DNA of 64,000 bases from Brevirhabdus pacifica (GTDB lineage: Bacteria; Pseudomonadota; Alphaproteobacteria; Rhodobacterales; Rhodobacteraceae), in contig NZ_PGFI01000011.1 of the NCBI RefSeq assembly GCF_002797755.1, forward strand, positions 1,612,001-1,676,000, in the 5' to 3' direction. Both the position numbers and the translations under genes were made by a program. The notes below the pieces were generated by a model that was not told the origin of the DNA, did not search any database, and saw only the letters and a program-made list of their open reading frames with translations. Below are positions 55,041-62,533 of this stretch, piece by piece; the first letter of the stretch is position 1, and each line of letters starts with the position of its first letter.

Positions 55041-55150
55041 GCGGGGCGGAGTTTTTCCGCCCGCCCGTGCCCTTCGTGTTTTACACGGGGCCCGCACTGT
55101 TCTAGAAAGCGGCAAATTTCCTATCAAAAGCGACGTAACCACCTGTGACA

Positions 55151-55837
55151 ATGCTCGGAACCTTCATCAAACCGATGCACCCCGAGGGCATCCGGTTCGT
55201 TGCCATCTTCGCCGTCATCACGGCGATCCTGTTCACCTTCTCGACCATTCTCGGATGGATCGGGGTCGGGCTGACGGTGTGGTGCTATTATTTCTTCCGT
55301 AACCCGGACCGGACGACGCCGCTTCGCGAGGGGCTGATCGTCAGCCCCGCCGACGGCATCGTCTCGCTGATCGAACCTGCGGTTCCCCCGGCAGAGCTGG
55401 GCATGGACGATACCCCCCTCACCCGGGTCAGCGTGTTCATGAACGTGTTCAACTGTCACGTGAACCGCATGCCCGTGGGCGGGCGCATCGACGCCGTCGC
55501 CTACCGTCCGGGCAAGTTCTTCAACGCCTCGCTGGACAAGGCCAGCTCGGACAATGAGCGCAACAGCCTCGCGATCGAGATGAAGGACGGCAGAAAGGTC
55601 GCCGTGGTCCAGATCGCGGGCCTGGTCGCCCGCCGCATCGTCTGTTTCGTCGCCGAGGGCGATACCCTGCCCGTGGGTGAACGTTTCGGCCTGATCCGCT
55701 TCGGCTCGCGCCTTGATGTCTACCTGCCCGAAGGGGTGGAGCCGCTGGTCGCCGTCGGTCAGACCATGGTCGCCGGCGAGACCGTGCTGGCCGACCTGAC
55801 CTCGCAAGAGCCCCGCCGCGAGGCCCGCACCGGATGA
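55151..55837 (+). CDS. psd: phosphatidylserine decarboxylase proenzyme (short type)
   Basis: A 228-aa decarboxylase that makes phosphatidylethanolamine. The pyruvoyl group arises by cleavage at the Gly-Ser pair (185-186) in [21 protein letters not shown] carries the essential His, and N-terminal residues 14-45 form one membrane segment. The length is that of the short bacterial form. An in-frame GTG at 55145 is a possible earlier start. It is followed 7 nt later by pssA. Confidence 0.93.
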   Translation: MLGTFIKPMHPEGIRFVAIFAVITAILFTFSTILGWIGVGLTVWCYYFFRNPDRTTPLREGLIVSPADGIVSLIEPAVPPAELGMDDTPLTRVSVFMNVFNCHVNRMPVGGRIDAVAYRPGKFFNASLDKASSDNERNSLAIEMKDGRKVAVVQIAGLVARRIVCFVAEGDTLPVGERFGLIRFGSRLDVYLPEGVEPLVAVGQTMVAGETVLADLTSQEPRREARTG

Positions 55838-55844
55838 TCCCCGC

Positions 55845-56603
55845 ATGATCCCGACCGAGCGCAAACCCCGGCGCAAGCTTCAGACGCCGATCATCCGTCT
55901 GATCCCCAACATGATGACGATCGGCGCCATCTGTGCCGGTCTCACCGCCCTGCGCTTCGGGGTGGAGGGGGATTTCGACCGCGCCGTCCGACTGATCCTG
56001 CTGGCGGCCGTTCTCGACGGCATCGACGGACGGCTGGCGCGGCTGCTGAAATGCCAAAGCCAGATCGGCGCCGAGCTGGACAGCCTGGCCGATTTCTTCA
56101 ACTTCGGCGTGGCACCCGCCTTCATCATCTATATCTGGGCGTTCCAGGACCTGCGCAGCTTTGGCTGGATCGCGGTGCTGATCTACGTCATCTGCTGCGT
56201 CATCCGCCTTGCGCGCTTCAACGTCGACAGCAAGGCCGAGGTCAAAAGCTCGGATCCCAATTTCTTCGTCGGGGTTCCCTCCCCGGCCGGTGCCATGCTG
56301 GTCATGATGCCGATGTTCTTTTCGTTCCTCTTCGTCGACGCGCCGGTGATCTCGCCGGTGTTGATGTCGGTCTACATGGTCGTGGTCGGTCTTCTGATGA
56401 TCAGCCGCGTGCCGACCTATTCGTTCAAGATGGTGGCGATCTCGCGCGAGAACGTGAAATTCCTCATCATCGGTTTCGTCATTCTGGTAGCCGCGTTGTT
56501 CACGTATCTCTGGGCCACCCTGTTGGTGCTCGATCTGATCTACGTCATCGGCATCGTCTGGGCATTGCAGGGGGCCAAGCGTCTTTCCAAAAATCAAGAG
56601 TAG
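55845..56603 (+). CDS. pssA: CDP-diacylglycerol-serine O-phosphatidyltransferase
   Basis: A 252-aa integral-membrane enzyme that makes phosphatidylserine from CDP-diacylglycerol and serine. The CDP-alcohol phosphotransferase signature is complete: Asp61-Gly62, Ala65-Arg66, Gly75, Asp79 and Asp83 in the order required. About six to eight hydrophobic segments follow. It is part of the psd-pssA-pmtA operon: 7 nt after psd and 4 nt before pmtA. Confidence 0.94.
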   Translation: MIPTERKPRRKLQTPIIRLIPNMMTIGAICAGLTALRFGVEGDFDRAVRLILLAAVLDGIDGRLARLLKCQSQIGAELDSLADFFNFGVAPAFIIYIWAFQDLRSFGWIAVLIYVICCVIRLARFNVDSKAEVKSSDPNFFVGVPSPAGAMLVMMPMFFSFLFVDAPVISPVLMSVYMVVVGLLMISRVPTYSFKMVAISRENVKFLIIGFVILVAALFTYLWATLLVLDLIYVIGIVWALQGAKRLSKNQE

Positions 56604-56607
56604 TGCA

Positions 56608-57297
56608 ATGGACTTAGAAGCCGTCAAGACTTCCTACGCCCGCTGGGCACCCGTCTATGATGTGACTTTCGGAAAACTGACCAGCGCCGGGCGCCGCCGC
56701 GCGGTGGAATACCTCAACTCCCACGGGCCCAAGGTCCTGGAAGTGGGCGTCGGCACGGGGCTTTCCCTGCGCCACTACGCCCGCGACATGGCCGTCACCG
56801 GCATCGACGCCAGCGAGGAGATGCTGGAAAAGGCCCGGTGCAAGGTGCGCGAACACGATCTTTCGCAGGTCGAGGCGCTGCGCGCCATGGACGCCCGCGC
56901 AATGGACTTCCCCGACAATTCCTTCGACTGCGTGGCCGCGATGCATATCGTCTCGGTCGTGCCCGATCCCGAGACCGTCGTCGCCGAGATGGCGCGCGTC
57001 TGCAAACCCGGCGGCTGCGTCGTGATCGTCAATCATTTCGCCCGCGAAAAGGGTCTTCTGGCCATGGCCGAAAAGGTCTCGGCCCCCTTTGCCAACCTTC
57101 TGGGATGGCACTCGGATTTCGACATCAACCGCGTTCTCGGAGAGCCCAGCCTGAAACTGGCCGAGCGTCGCAACCTGCCCCCAAGCGGCATGATGACCTT
57201 CCTGGCGCTGCAAAAGCAGCCCCTCGCCGGTCACCGCACCCCCGACCGCCCCTGTTGCAGCAAGACCGACGCCGAACTGGTGGGCGAGGAAATCTGA
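56608..57297 (+). CDS. pmtA: phosphatidylethanolamine N-methyltransferase
   Basis: A 229-aa SAM-dependent methyltransferase of the Rhodobacter/Sinorhizobium PmtA type, which methylates phosphatidylethanolamine three times to phosphatidylcholine. The SAM-binding motif is VLEVGVGTGLSLRHY (about 40-55); DASEEMLEKAR and SFDCVAAMHIVSVVPDP follow. This arrangement with psd and pssA gives a complete route from CDP-diacylglycerol to phosphatidylcholine. The tail RPCCSKTDAE is unusual for its paired Cys. Confidence 0.9.
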   Translation: MDLEAVKTSYARWAPVYDVTFGKLTSAGRRRAVEYLNSHGPKVLEVGVGTGLSLRHYARDMAVTGIDASEEMLEKARCKVREHDLSQVEALRAMDARAMDFPDNSFDCVAAMHIVSVVPDPETVVAEMARVCKPGGCVVIVNHFAREKGLLAMAEKVSAPFANLLGWHSDFDINRVLGEPSLKLAERRNLPPSGMMTFLALQKQPLAGHRTPDRPCCSKTDAELVGEEI

Positions 57298-57532
57298 TCC
57301 TTCACCAACTTCCTGCGCCCCATTCCCGCGTTCGGGAAGACCGGCGCAGGACCGCGCGTCCGGGGCTTTGAAAATAAACCTGTTGCTTTAATCGCGCTGA
57401 CCTGCGAGGGATGTTCGGTGATTTCTCGCTTTCGACGACTGTTTCCGATCCCGGCCTCAGCCTTTCGACATATCAGCTAGAGCGCCAGACCACTGCATTT
57501 CCGCGAGTGGCTCAAGATCAGGAGACTCCACG

Positions 57533-57739
57533 ATGGCTACAGGCACCGTGAAATGGTTCAACGCAACTAAAGGCTTCGGCTTCATCCAGCCCGACGGCGG
57601 CAGCAAGGACGTGTTCGTGCACATCTCCGCAGTCGAGCGTTCGGGCCTGACCGGCCTCAACGACGACCAGAAGCTGTCCTTCGACATCGAAGCAGGCCGC
57701 GACGGTCGAGAATCGGCGATCAACCTCGAACTGCTCTAA
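57533..57739 (+). CDS. cold-shock protein (CspA family)
   Basis: A 68-aa single cold-shock domain. RNP1 is KGFGFIQP (about 13-20) and RNP2 is DVFVHISAV (about 26-34), which bind single-stranded RNA and DNA. It starts [15 protein letters not shown] 235-nt upstream spacer (57298-57532) offers a long 5' leader typical of cold-shock mRNAs. A strong intrinsic terminator follows. Only one copy is in the window. Confidence 0.95.
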   Translation: MATGTVKWFNATKGFGFIQPDGGSKDVFVHISAVERSGLTGLNDDQKLSFDIEAGRDGRESAINLELL

Positions 57740-57762
57740 GTTCTGACGGTTTCGACAAGATC

Positions 57763-57791
57763 GGGCGGCTCCTTCGGGGGCCGCCCTTTTT
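57763..57791 (+). terminator. intrinsic terminator after the cold-shock gene
   Basis: A 10-bp GC stem (GGGCGGCTCC / GGGGCCGCCC, one G-T pair) with a TTCG loop is followed by TTTTT. A textbook factor-independent terminator. Confidence 0.9.
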
Positions 57792-57837
57792 CGTTGCCGA
57801 ACGCCTGCGCCACGGCTGATCCGGGGGCGCCGCGCGA

Positions 57838-58179
57838 TCACCTCTCGGCACGCAGCCTGCTCAGTGCCGCGCCCACCTTGGCCTGAAGCTCCCGCGGCTC
57901 GTCTTGCAGCGCTTCCAGCACGCAATTCAGATCGCCCCGCGCCTCGTGCAACTGGTCGATAAGCGAGATCACCATCGCCAGCGCATCCTCGTTCAGGCCG
58001 AAATCCTCCTCCAGCTCGCACAGAAGCTCCATGCGCACCAGATCGATGCGGCGGAAGACCTGCCCGCCCTCGGTCTGCACGGGCGTGACGATCCGCGCCT
58101 CCAGGTAGGAATGCAGGCGGCGCCGGTCCAGGCGTGCGACCGCGGCTAGGGCCTCGTCTTCGCTGAAACGCTCGGTCAT
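57838..58179 (-). CDS. cbpM: CbpM-like chaperone modulator
   Basis: A 113-aa all-helical protein with an N-terminal MerR-like fold. SYLEARIVTPVQTEGGQVFRR recalls the CbpM family, which binds and inhibits the J domain of CbpA/DnaJ-type co-chaperones. Its ATG overlaps the stop of the upstream dnaJ-like gene as ATGA, so the two are co-translated in a fixed ratio. It converges with the cold-shock gene. Confidence 0.82.
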   Translation of the reverse strand: MTERFSEDEALAAVARLDRRRLHSYLEARIVTPVQTEGGQVFRRIDLVRMELLCELEEDFGLNEDALAMVISLIDQLHEARGDLNCVLEALQDEPRELQAKVGAALSRLRAER

Positions 58180-59195
58180 GTTCGCATCCCCCTGTCCTTG
58201 CGCGGGTCATAGGCGTGTTTCTCGCGCCATTGCTCCATGAATTTCGACAGCTCCTCGTCCACCTCGGGCGGCGCCACGATCCGAAGCTCGACCCGCTGGT
58301 CGCCCTTGGCGCCCCTGGCGGGCGCAACGCCCCTGCCCCGCATCCGCAGGGTCTGGCCGCTGCTCGCCCCCTTGGGGATGTTCAGCTTGACCGGCCCGTC
58401 GATGGTCGGCACCTCGACCTTGCCGCCCAGGATGGCCTCGTCGATGGTGATCGGTAGGGTCACGAGGATGTCGTTGCCCTCGCGGGTGAAAGTGGGGTGC
58501 GGCGCCACCGAAATGGTGATCAGCGCGTCGCCCGGCTTGCCCTTGCCCATCCCCGGCGCGCCCTTGCCGCGCAGGCGGATGGTCTGCCCGTCGGCCGTGC
58601 CTTTCGGGATCGACACCTCCAGCCCGCGCCCGTCGGGCATGGTGATCCTGGTCTTGCCGCCGAGGGCGGCGTCCATGAAAGGCACCTCCAGCGCGTATCG
58701 CATGTCGGCCCCCGGCGCATCGTAACCTGACCCGAAGCCTTGCCCGAATCCCTGGCCGAAACCGCCGCCAGGCCCTTGGTCAAAGCCCCCGCCGAAGCCC
58801 CCGTCGAACCCGCGCTGCCCGCCGCCCGCGCGACCGGCCCGGGCGTTCTGGCGCATGAACTCGGCGAAGATGTCGGCCGGATCCACCCCTTCCTCGAACC
58901 GGGGGCCCGAGCGATAGGGATTGTCCGCCGCCCCGGCATAGTCGCGGTAATACTGGCGCTGGGGCCGCTCGGCGCCCGAGGCGTCGATCTCGCCCGCGTC
59001 GTATCGCTTGCGCTTCTCGGGGTCCTTGAGCAGGTCATAGGCCGAGGAGGCCGCCTTGAACCGCGCCTCCGCCGCGGCATCGCCGGGCTTGAGGTCGGGG
59101 TGGTCCGTGCGCGCGATCTTGCGATAGGCCTTCTTGATCTCGTCGGTGCTGGCGCTCTTGGTCAGGCCAAGAGCGGCGTATGGATCGTCACTCAT
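58176..59195 (-). CDS. DnaJ/CbpA-type co-chaperone
   Basis: A 339-aa type II J-protein. The J domain (1-70) has the HPD tripeptide in ARTDHPDLKPGD. A Gly/Phe/Arg-rich linker (about 120-165) is followed by two C-terminal beta domains (VSIPKGTADGQTIRLRGKG and LNIPKGASSGQTLRMRGRG). No zinc-finger cysteines are present, so it is CbpA-like, not DnaJ. It stimulates DnaK ATPase. It is encoded with CbpM. Confidence 0.9.
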   Translation of the reverse strand: MSDDPYAALGLTKSASTDEIKKAYRKIARTDHPDLKPGDAAAEARFKAASSAYDLLKDPEKRKRYDAGEIDASGAERPQRQYYRDYAGAADNPYRSGPRFEEGVDPADIFAEFMRQNARAGRAGGGQRGFDGGFGGGFDQGPGGGFGQGFGQGFGSGYDAPGADMRYALEVPFMDAALGGKTRITMPDGRGLEVSIPKGTADGQTIRLRGKGAPGMGKGKPGDALITISVAPHPTFTREGNDILVTLPITIDEAILGGKVEVPTIDGPVKLNIPKGASSGQTLRMRGRGVAPARGAKGDQRVELRIVAPPEVDEELSKFMEQWREKHAYDPRKDRGMRT

Positions 59196-59285
59196 CCGGG
59201 TCTCCGTTCCTGATGCGACCGAGGATAGGGCGGCGAGCCAAGGACAGGAAGCCCCCGCCCCGCCTTTCCCCGTCGCGCGGGGCCG

Positions 59286-60143
59286 CTACTGGGCCGCCTG
59301 TTCCTCCTGGTCCTGGTCGGATTTCGCGGCATCGGTATCCTTGGCGCCATCCTTGGCGCTGCCCTGCCCCGCCTCGTCGAAGCTTTTCTGCCAGCCGTGG
59401 CGGGCGAAGATCTCGACGCCTGCGTCGCTGTTCAGGAAATCAATGAAGCCGGTCACCTCCTCGTTGTCGCGCCCCTTCTCGGTGCGCGCGATCGAGGTGT
59501 CGCGATAGATCGTCAGCTCGGGCTCGGTCGGGACCATGTCGGCCAGTTCGGCGTTGTCGATCTGCCAGTGGTTCCAGATCAACCAGGCATCAAGGCTCTC
59601 GTCGGTCTTCCAGGTGTCGCGCGCTGCGCCAGAGTTCGGCGCCAGGTGGTCGATGTTGGCGCGAAAGGCCTTCATCGCGGCCACGTCGCGCATCCGCCCG
59701 ACAATGTCCTCCCACATGCCGACCTGACCGGCGCCGTCGACGACCATCAGCCCCAGGTCGCGCGCGACCAGGTCGCGGATACCGGTAATCCCCTCGGGAT
59801 TGCCCTTGCGCACCAGGATGGCCGAGGGGCGCAGGAACAGCGGCTCCACCGTGTCGGCAAGGATGGTGCCATGCTCGGCGATGAAGTCGTCCATCATGTT
59901 CTGGGAGCCGCTGTAGATGGCGTCGGCCTCGGTCTTGGCCGCCTCCATCCATTTGGAGCTGGGGCCAGCCGTGACCGTGACGGCGATGCCGCTCTCCTGC
60001 TTGAAGGCCTCGGCCGCCTCCTTCATCGCGGGCGTCGGCCCGCCGGGACCGAAGATCGAGATGTCGGCGTAGGCCGCCGTCGAAAGCAGCAGCGAAGCCG
60101 CCGCGGCGAGGGCGGCGGAAATTGTGCGAGATGCGAGATTCAT
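59286..60143 (-). CDS. AcfC-like periplasmic binding protein
   Basis: A 285-aa secreted protein: Sec signal peptide (about 1-27) and a two-lobed periplasmic-binding fold. Sequence blocks DISIFGPGGPTPAMKEAAEA, YSGSQNMM, LFLRPSAILVRKGNPEGI, DGAGQVGMWEDIVG and WLIWNHWQI match the accessory colonization factor AcfC/sulfate-type binding family. The final 30 residues are a charged Ala/Asp/Lys/Gln tail not seen in most relatives. No transporter permease is nearby, so its role, and whether it works alone, is unclear. ATG at 60143 gives the normal signal peptide. Confidence 0.8.
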   Translation of the reverse strand: MNLASRTISAALAAAASLLLSTAAYADISIFGPGGPTPAMKEAAEAFKQESGIAVTVTAGPSSKWMEAAKTEADAIYSGSQNMMDDFIAEHGTILADTVEPLFLRPSAILVRKGNPEGITGIRDLVARDLGLMVVDGAGQVGMWEDIVGRMRDVAAMKAFRANIDHLAPNSGAARDTWKTDESLDAWLIWNHWQIDNAELADMVPTEPELTIYRDTSIARTEKGRDNEEVTGFIDFLNSDAGVEIFARHGWQKSFDEAGQGSAKDGAKDTDAAKSDQDQEEQAAQ

Positions 60144-60277
60144 GGCGATGTCCAATGGGTTGGGTGTGCCGTCAAAACCCCCGGCCCATCACCCGGGTTC
60201 CCCCCAAGGCACCCCCGGCGACCGAAGGCCGCGGATGCCCGCCGACGCCCCCTCCCAACGTAAACTTCTAACCTTCC

Positions 60278-60793
60278 CTACTTCGCCGTTGCCCCGGTCA
60301 GCTTCGCAAGCAGCTTGTCGAGGCCGGAGAGTGTGGCTTCCATCCCCTGCTGCATGCCCATGTCTATGACCTGCTGAAGCGCCTCGGGCGTTTCGTAGGT
60401 CAGAACGGTCTGCACGAGCGTGCGTTGGGATGCGTCCTCGAACGTCACGTCCCATGTCGAGGCGGGCAAATCACGATTGATGCCTCCGTCCGGGTCGCTG
60501 AAGGCGTCTCGGGCCTGATAGCCGTCCTTGGGCGTGATCGTCTCGTAATCGAAACGGGACCAATGTTCGTTCCCTTCCGGATCGACCATCGCAAAATGCC
60601 AATGCCCGCCTTCCTCGAAGGCCATGGATTTGGTCTTGGCCGTGAAGGGTTCGGGGGCAAACCACTGATCAAGCAGTTCGGCCCACGTATAGCAGTCCCA
60701 GACCAGATCCCTGGGTGCATCGAATTCGCGCCGGATCGTGAGCCGGCTGGTCTGCATGTCAGCCTGAAAACTGTAGTGGAGATCGGGTTTCAT
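60278..60793 (-). CDS. SRPBCC/AHSA1-type domain protein
   Basis: A 171-aa START/Bet v1-like protein. After 15 residues it begins IRREFDAPRDLVWDCYTWAELLDQWFAP, typical of the AHSA1 (activator of Hsp90 homologue) family, and ends TEALQQVIDMGMQQGMEATLSGLDKLLAKL-like, split over the last helix. The cavity may bind a small hydrophobic ligand. Its ATG overlaps the ArsR gene stop (ATGA), a common pairing in which the regulator controls it. Function not known. Confidence 0.85.
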   Translation of the reverse strand: MKPDLHYSFQADMQTSRLTIRREFDAPRDLVWDCYTWAELLDQWFAPEPFTAKTKSMAFEEGGHWHFAMVDPEGNEHWSRFDYETITPKDGYQARDAFSDPDGGINRDLPASTWDVTFEDASQRTLVQTVLTYETPEALQQVIDMGMQQGMEATLSGLDKLLAKLTGATAK

Positions 60794-61128
60794 CTGTCCT
60801 TGTCCTTCATTTGTTCAAGCAGTTGATCGAGTTTCCGGTAGCGCGAGGCCCAATGCCTGCGCTGGTCCTTGAGCCAATCTTCAACGGCCGCATATTTTTC
60901 GGGATTGAGTTCGCAGATTCTGACGCGGCCCACCTTCTCGGTGGTGATCAGGCCCGCATTTTCCAGCGTCCTGATGTGCTTCATGAACGGAGGCAGCGCC
61001 ATATCGAAGGGTGCGGCCAAGTCGCTGACCGAGGCCGGACCTTCCCCAAGCCGCCGCAGAACCGCCCTGCGGGTGCTGTCCGCGAAAGCGAGGAAGACGG
61101 TGTCGAGTTCTGGGTTATTGTTATCCAT
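60790..61128 (-). CDS. ArsR-family winged-helix regulator
   Basis: A 112-aa winged HTH of the ArsR type: LAFADSTRRAVLRRLGEGPASVSDLAA then the recognition helix PPFMKHIRTLENAGLITTEK, split over residues 15-70. The metal-binding Cys motif (ELCVCDL) of true ArsR proteins is absent, as expected for the subgroup paired with SRPBCC genes. The ATG at 61128 (MDNNNPELD) fits the family; it lies directly by a set of TAAGTA-like boxes that may be its operator. Confidence 0.87.
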   Translation of the reverse strand: MDNNNPELDTVFLAFADSTRRAVLRRLGEGPASVSDLAAPFDMALPPFMKHIRTLENAGLITTEKVGRVRICELNPEKYAAVEDWLKDQRRHWASRYRKLDQLLEQMKDKDR

Positions 61129-61130
61129 GT

Positions 61131-61176
61131 GGGTAAGTATACCCCGGGCCATTACTTACCGCAAGGGATAAGTATT
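61131..61176. promoter_or_regulatory. TAAGTA box cluster, possible ArsR-family operator
   Basis: GGGTAAGTAT (61131-61140), the inverted TACTTACC (61153-61160) and GGGATAAGTA (61165-61174) lie just upstream of the arsR start, within the expected promoter. Two inverted and one direct copy could bind a dimeric ArsR protein. Confidence 0.4.
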
Positions 61177-61345
61177 AGTGCGCGCCGGTGTGGCGCCAGC
61201 CCGATGCCTCCGGATCAGGTCGGCGGCCTGTCGTCGCCCCGGCGAAACAGTCAGATCTGAGCGAGGAGATGTCGCGAACTAGGTGAGTATCTTAATTTGG
61301 CGGGAGGCAATCATGCAGGTAGCTCACCACAACCTGGACAAAGAA

Positions 61346-61376
61346 AAACCCTCCAAGCCAATGACTTGAAGGGTTT
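61346..61376 (-). terminator. intrinsic terminator of tRNA-Asn
   Basis: On the minus strand an AAACCCTTCAAG / CTTGGAGGGTTT stem (one mismatch) starts 5 nt after the tRNA end and is followed by TTCTTTG. Confidence 0.75.
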
Positions 61377-61380
61377 ATCT

Positions 61381-61455
61381 TGGCTCCGGCGGTAGGGATC
61401 GAACCTACGACCAATTGATTAACAGTCAACTGCTCTACCGCTGAGCTACGCCGGA
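61381..61455 (-). tRNA. tRNA-Asn(GTT)
   Basis: A 75-nt cloverleaf with encoded CCA. Acceptor TCCGGCG/CGCCGGA, D-arm AGCTCAGCGGTAGAGC, anticodon GTT (61421-61423 on the complement) in loop CTGTTAA, and T-arm CGTAGG-TTCGAT-CCCTACG. The identity is clear from the anticodon. Confidence 0.96.
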
Positions 61456-61546
61456 ACACGAGGGGGCATATAGCAAGCGGTCCCGGGGGCGTCCAGAGGG
61501 TTCGGGCGGAAAAATCGAACCTTTTTTCCCTGCCCCGACCCGGGGC

Positions 61547-62509
61547 TCAGGCGGGCCTGTCTACATGGGAAAAGCGGGTCGTGGCGGTGAGGGATCCGGG
61601 GGCGGTGGCCACGGGGGCCAGGTGGTTGCGGGCGGTCAGGTCCAGCAGATGGGCCAGCACGTTGCGGCTGGCGGCCCCCATCAGCGCGGGGGCCAGGTCG
61701 GTGTAGATTCGCGCGGCCAGTTCGGCGGCGTTGGCGGGGCCTGCCTCCAGCGCCTCGAGGATCTGGGCCTCGCGCATCTCGCGGTGACCGATCAGCCAGC
61801 GCAGCCGCTCTTCGGGTTGGTCGAGGGGCGCGCCGTGGCCGGGGAAATACCGCCCCTCGGGGCGTGCCAGCAGGCGGCGGCTGCTGTCCATGAAGGCCGT
61901 CAGGTCCCCGTCGGGCGGCGAGACGAGCGAGCTTGCCCACCCCATCACGTGATCGCCGCAGAAGAGGTTGCCGCGCCAGGCGAAGGACATGTGGTTGCTG
62001 AAATGGCCGGGAGTCCAGATCGCCTCGATCGGTGCGTCGGACCAGCCCATGTCGGACCCTACGGTCGTGCCGTCGGGCAGCGCGTGGTCGGGGCGGAAGC
62101 CTGCATCGACCCCCTCGCCGCCGCCGACACCCCCGCTGGCCGCCAGCGCCGTCATCTGGGCCGAGCGGCCGGCGGTCCAATCCCCATGGGCCAGCACCGG
62201 GGCGCCGGTCCTCGCGGAAAGCTCCGCCGCCAGTGGCGAATGGTCAAGATGGGCGTGGGTGACCAGAATCAGCGCCACGCGCTCCCCCGCCAATCCCGTC
62301 ATCACCGCCTCGAGATGGGCGGGCAGTTGCGGGCCTGGGTCGATCACCGCCACATCACCGCTTCCAAGGATGTAGGTGTTGGTCCCCCACAGGGTCATGG
62401 GCGAGGGGTTGGGTGCCAGAATGCGGCGCACGCCGGGGGCCAGATCCTCGATCCGCCCGGCAGGCGGGCTCTTGTCGTCTTGTCTCAACGAAGTCGCTTC
62501 CTTCTCCAC
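61547..62509 (-). CDS. MBL-fold metallo-hydrolase (LACTB2-like)
   Basis: A 320-aa metallo-beta-lactamase-fold hydrolase. The metal motif THAHLDHS is near residue 85; GHFSNHMSFAW, FCGDHVMG and FPGHGAP provide further His/Asp ligands. A helical C-terminal domain (about 245-315) resembles the wing-helix tail of LACTB2 proteins. Substrate unknown. The annotated start is GTG at 62509; a TTG at 62488 has a better ribosome site (GGAGAAGGAAG), so the first 7 residues may not be translated. It reads divergently from the kinase with only 24 nt between. Confidence 0.85.
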   Translation of the reverse strand: MEKEATSLRQDDKSPPAGRIEDLAPGVRRILAPNPSPMTLWGTNTYILGSGDVAVIDPGPQLPAHLEAVMTGLAGERVALILVTHAHLDHSPLAAELSARTGAPVLAHGDWTAGRSAQMTALAASGGVGGGEGVDAGFRPDHALPDGTTVGSDMGWSDAPIEAIWTPGHFSNHMSFAWRGNLFCGDHVMGWASSLVSPPDGDLTAFMDSSRRLLARPEGRYFPGHGAPLDQPEERLRWLIGHREMREAQILEALEAGPANAAELAARIYTDLAPALMGAASRNVLAHLLDLTARNHLAPVATAPGSLTATTRFSHVDRPA

Positions 62510-62533
62510 CCCGAACGGCGCTACCTATAGACC

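Noticed and set aside
52520-55105. A very long plus-strand frame through the CaiB and permease region
   Set aside because: It is in a different frame from the permease and antisense to the CoA-transferase. The product is Arg/Ala/Pro-rich without domains.
61313-61369. An 18-aa reading frame with GGGAGG upstream, next to tRNA-Asn
   Set aside because: It ends inside the tRNA terminator and is too short to judge. No signs of an attachment site or integrase remnant were found near the tRNA.
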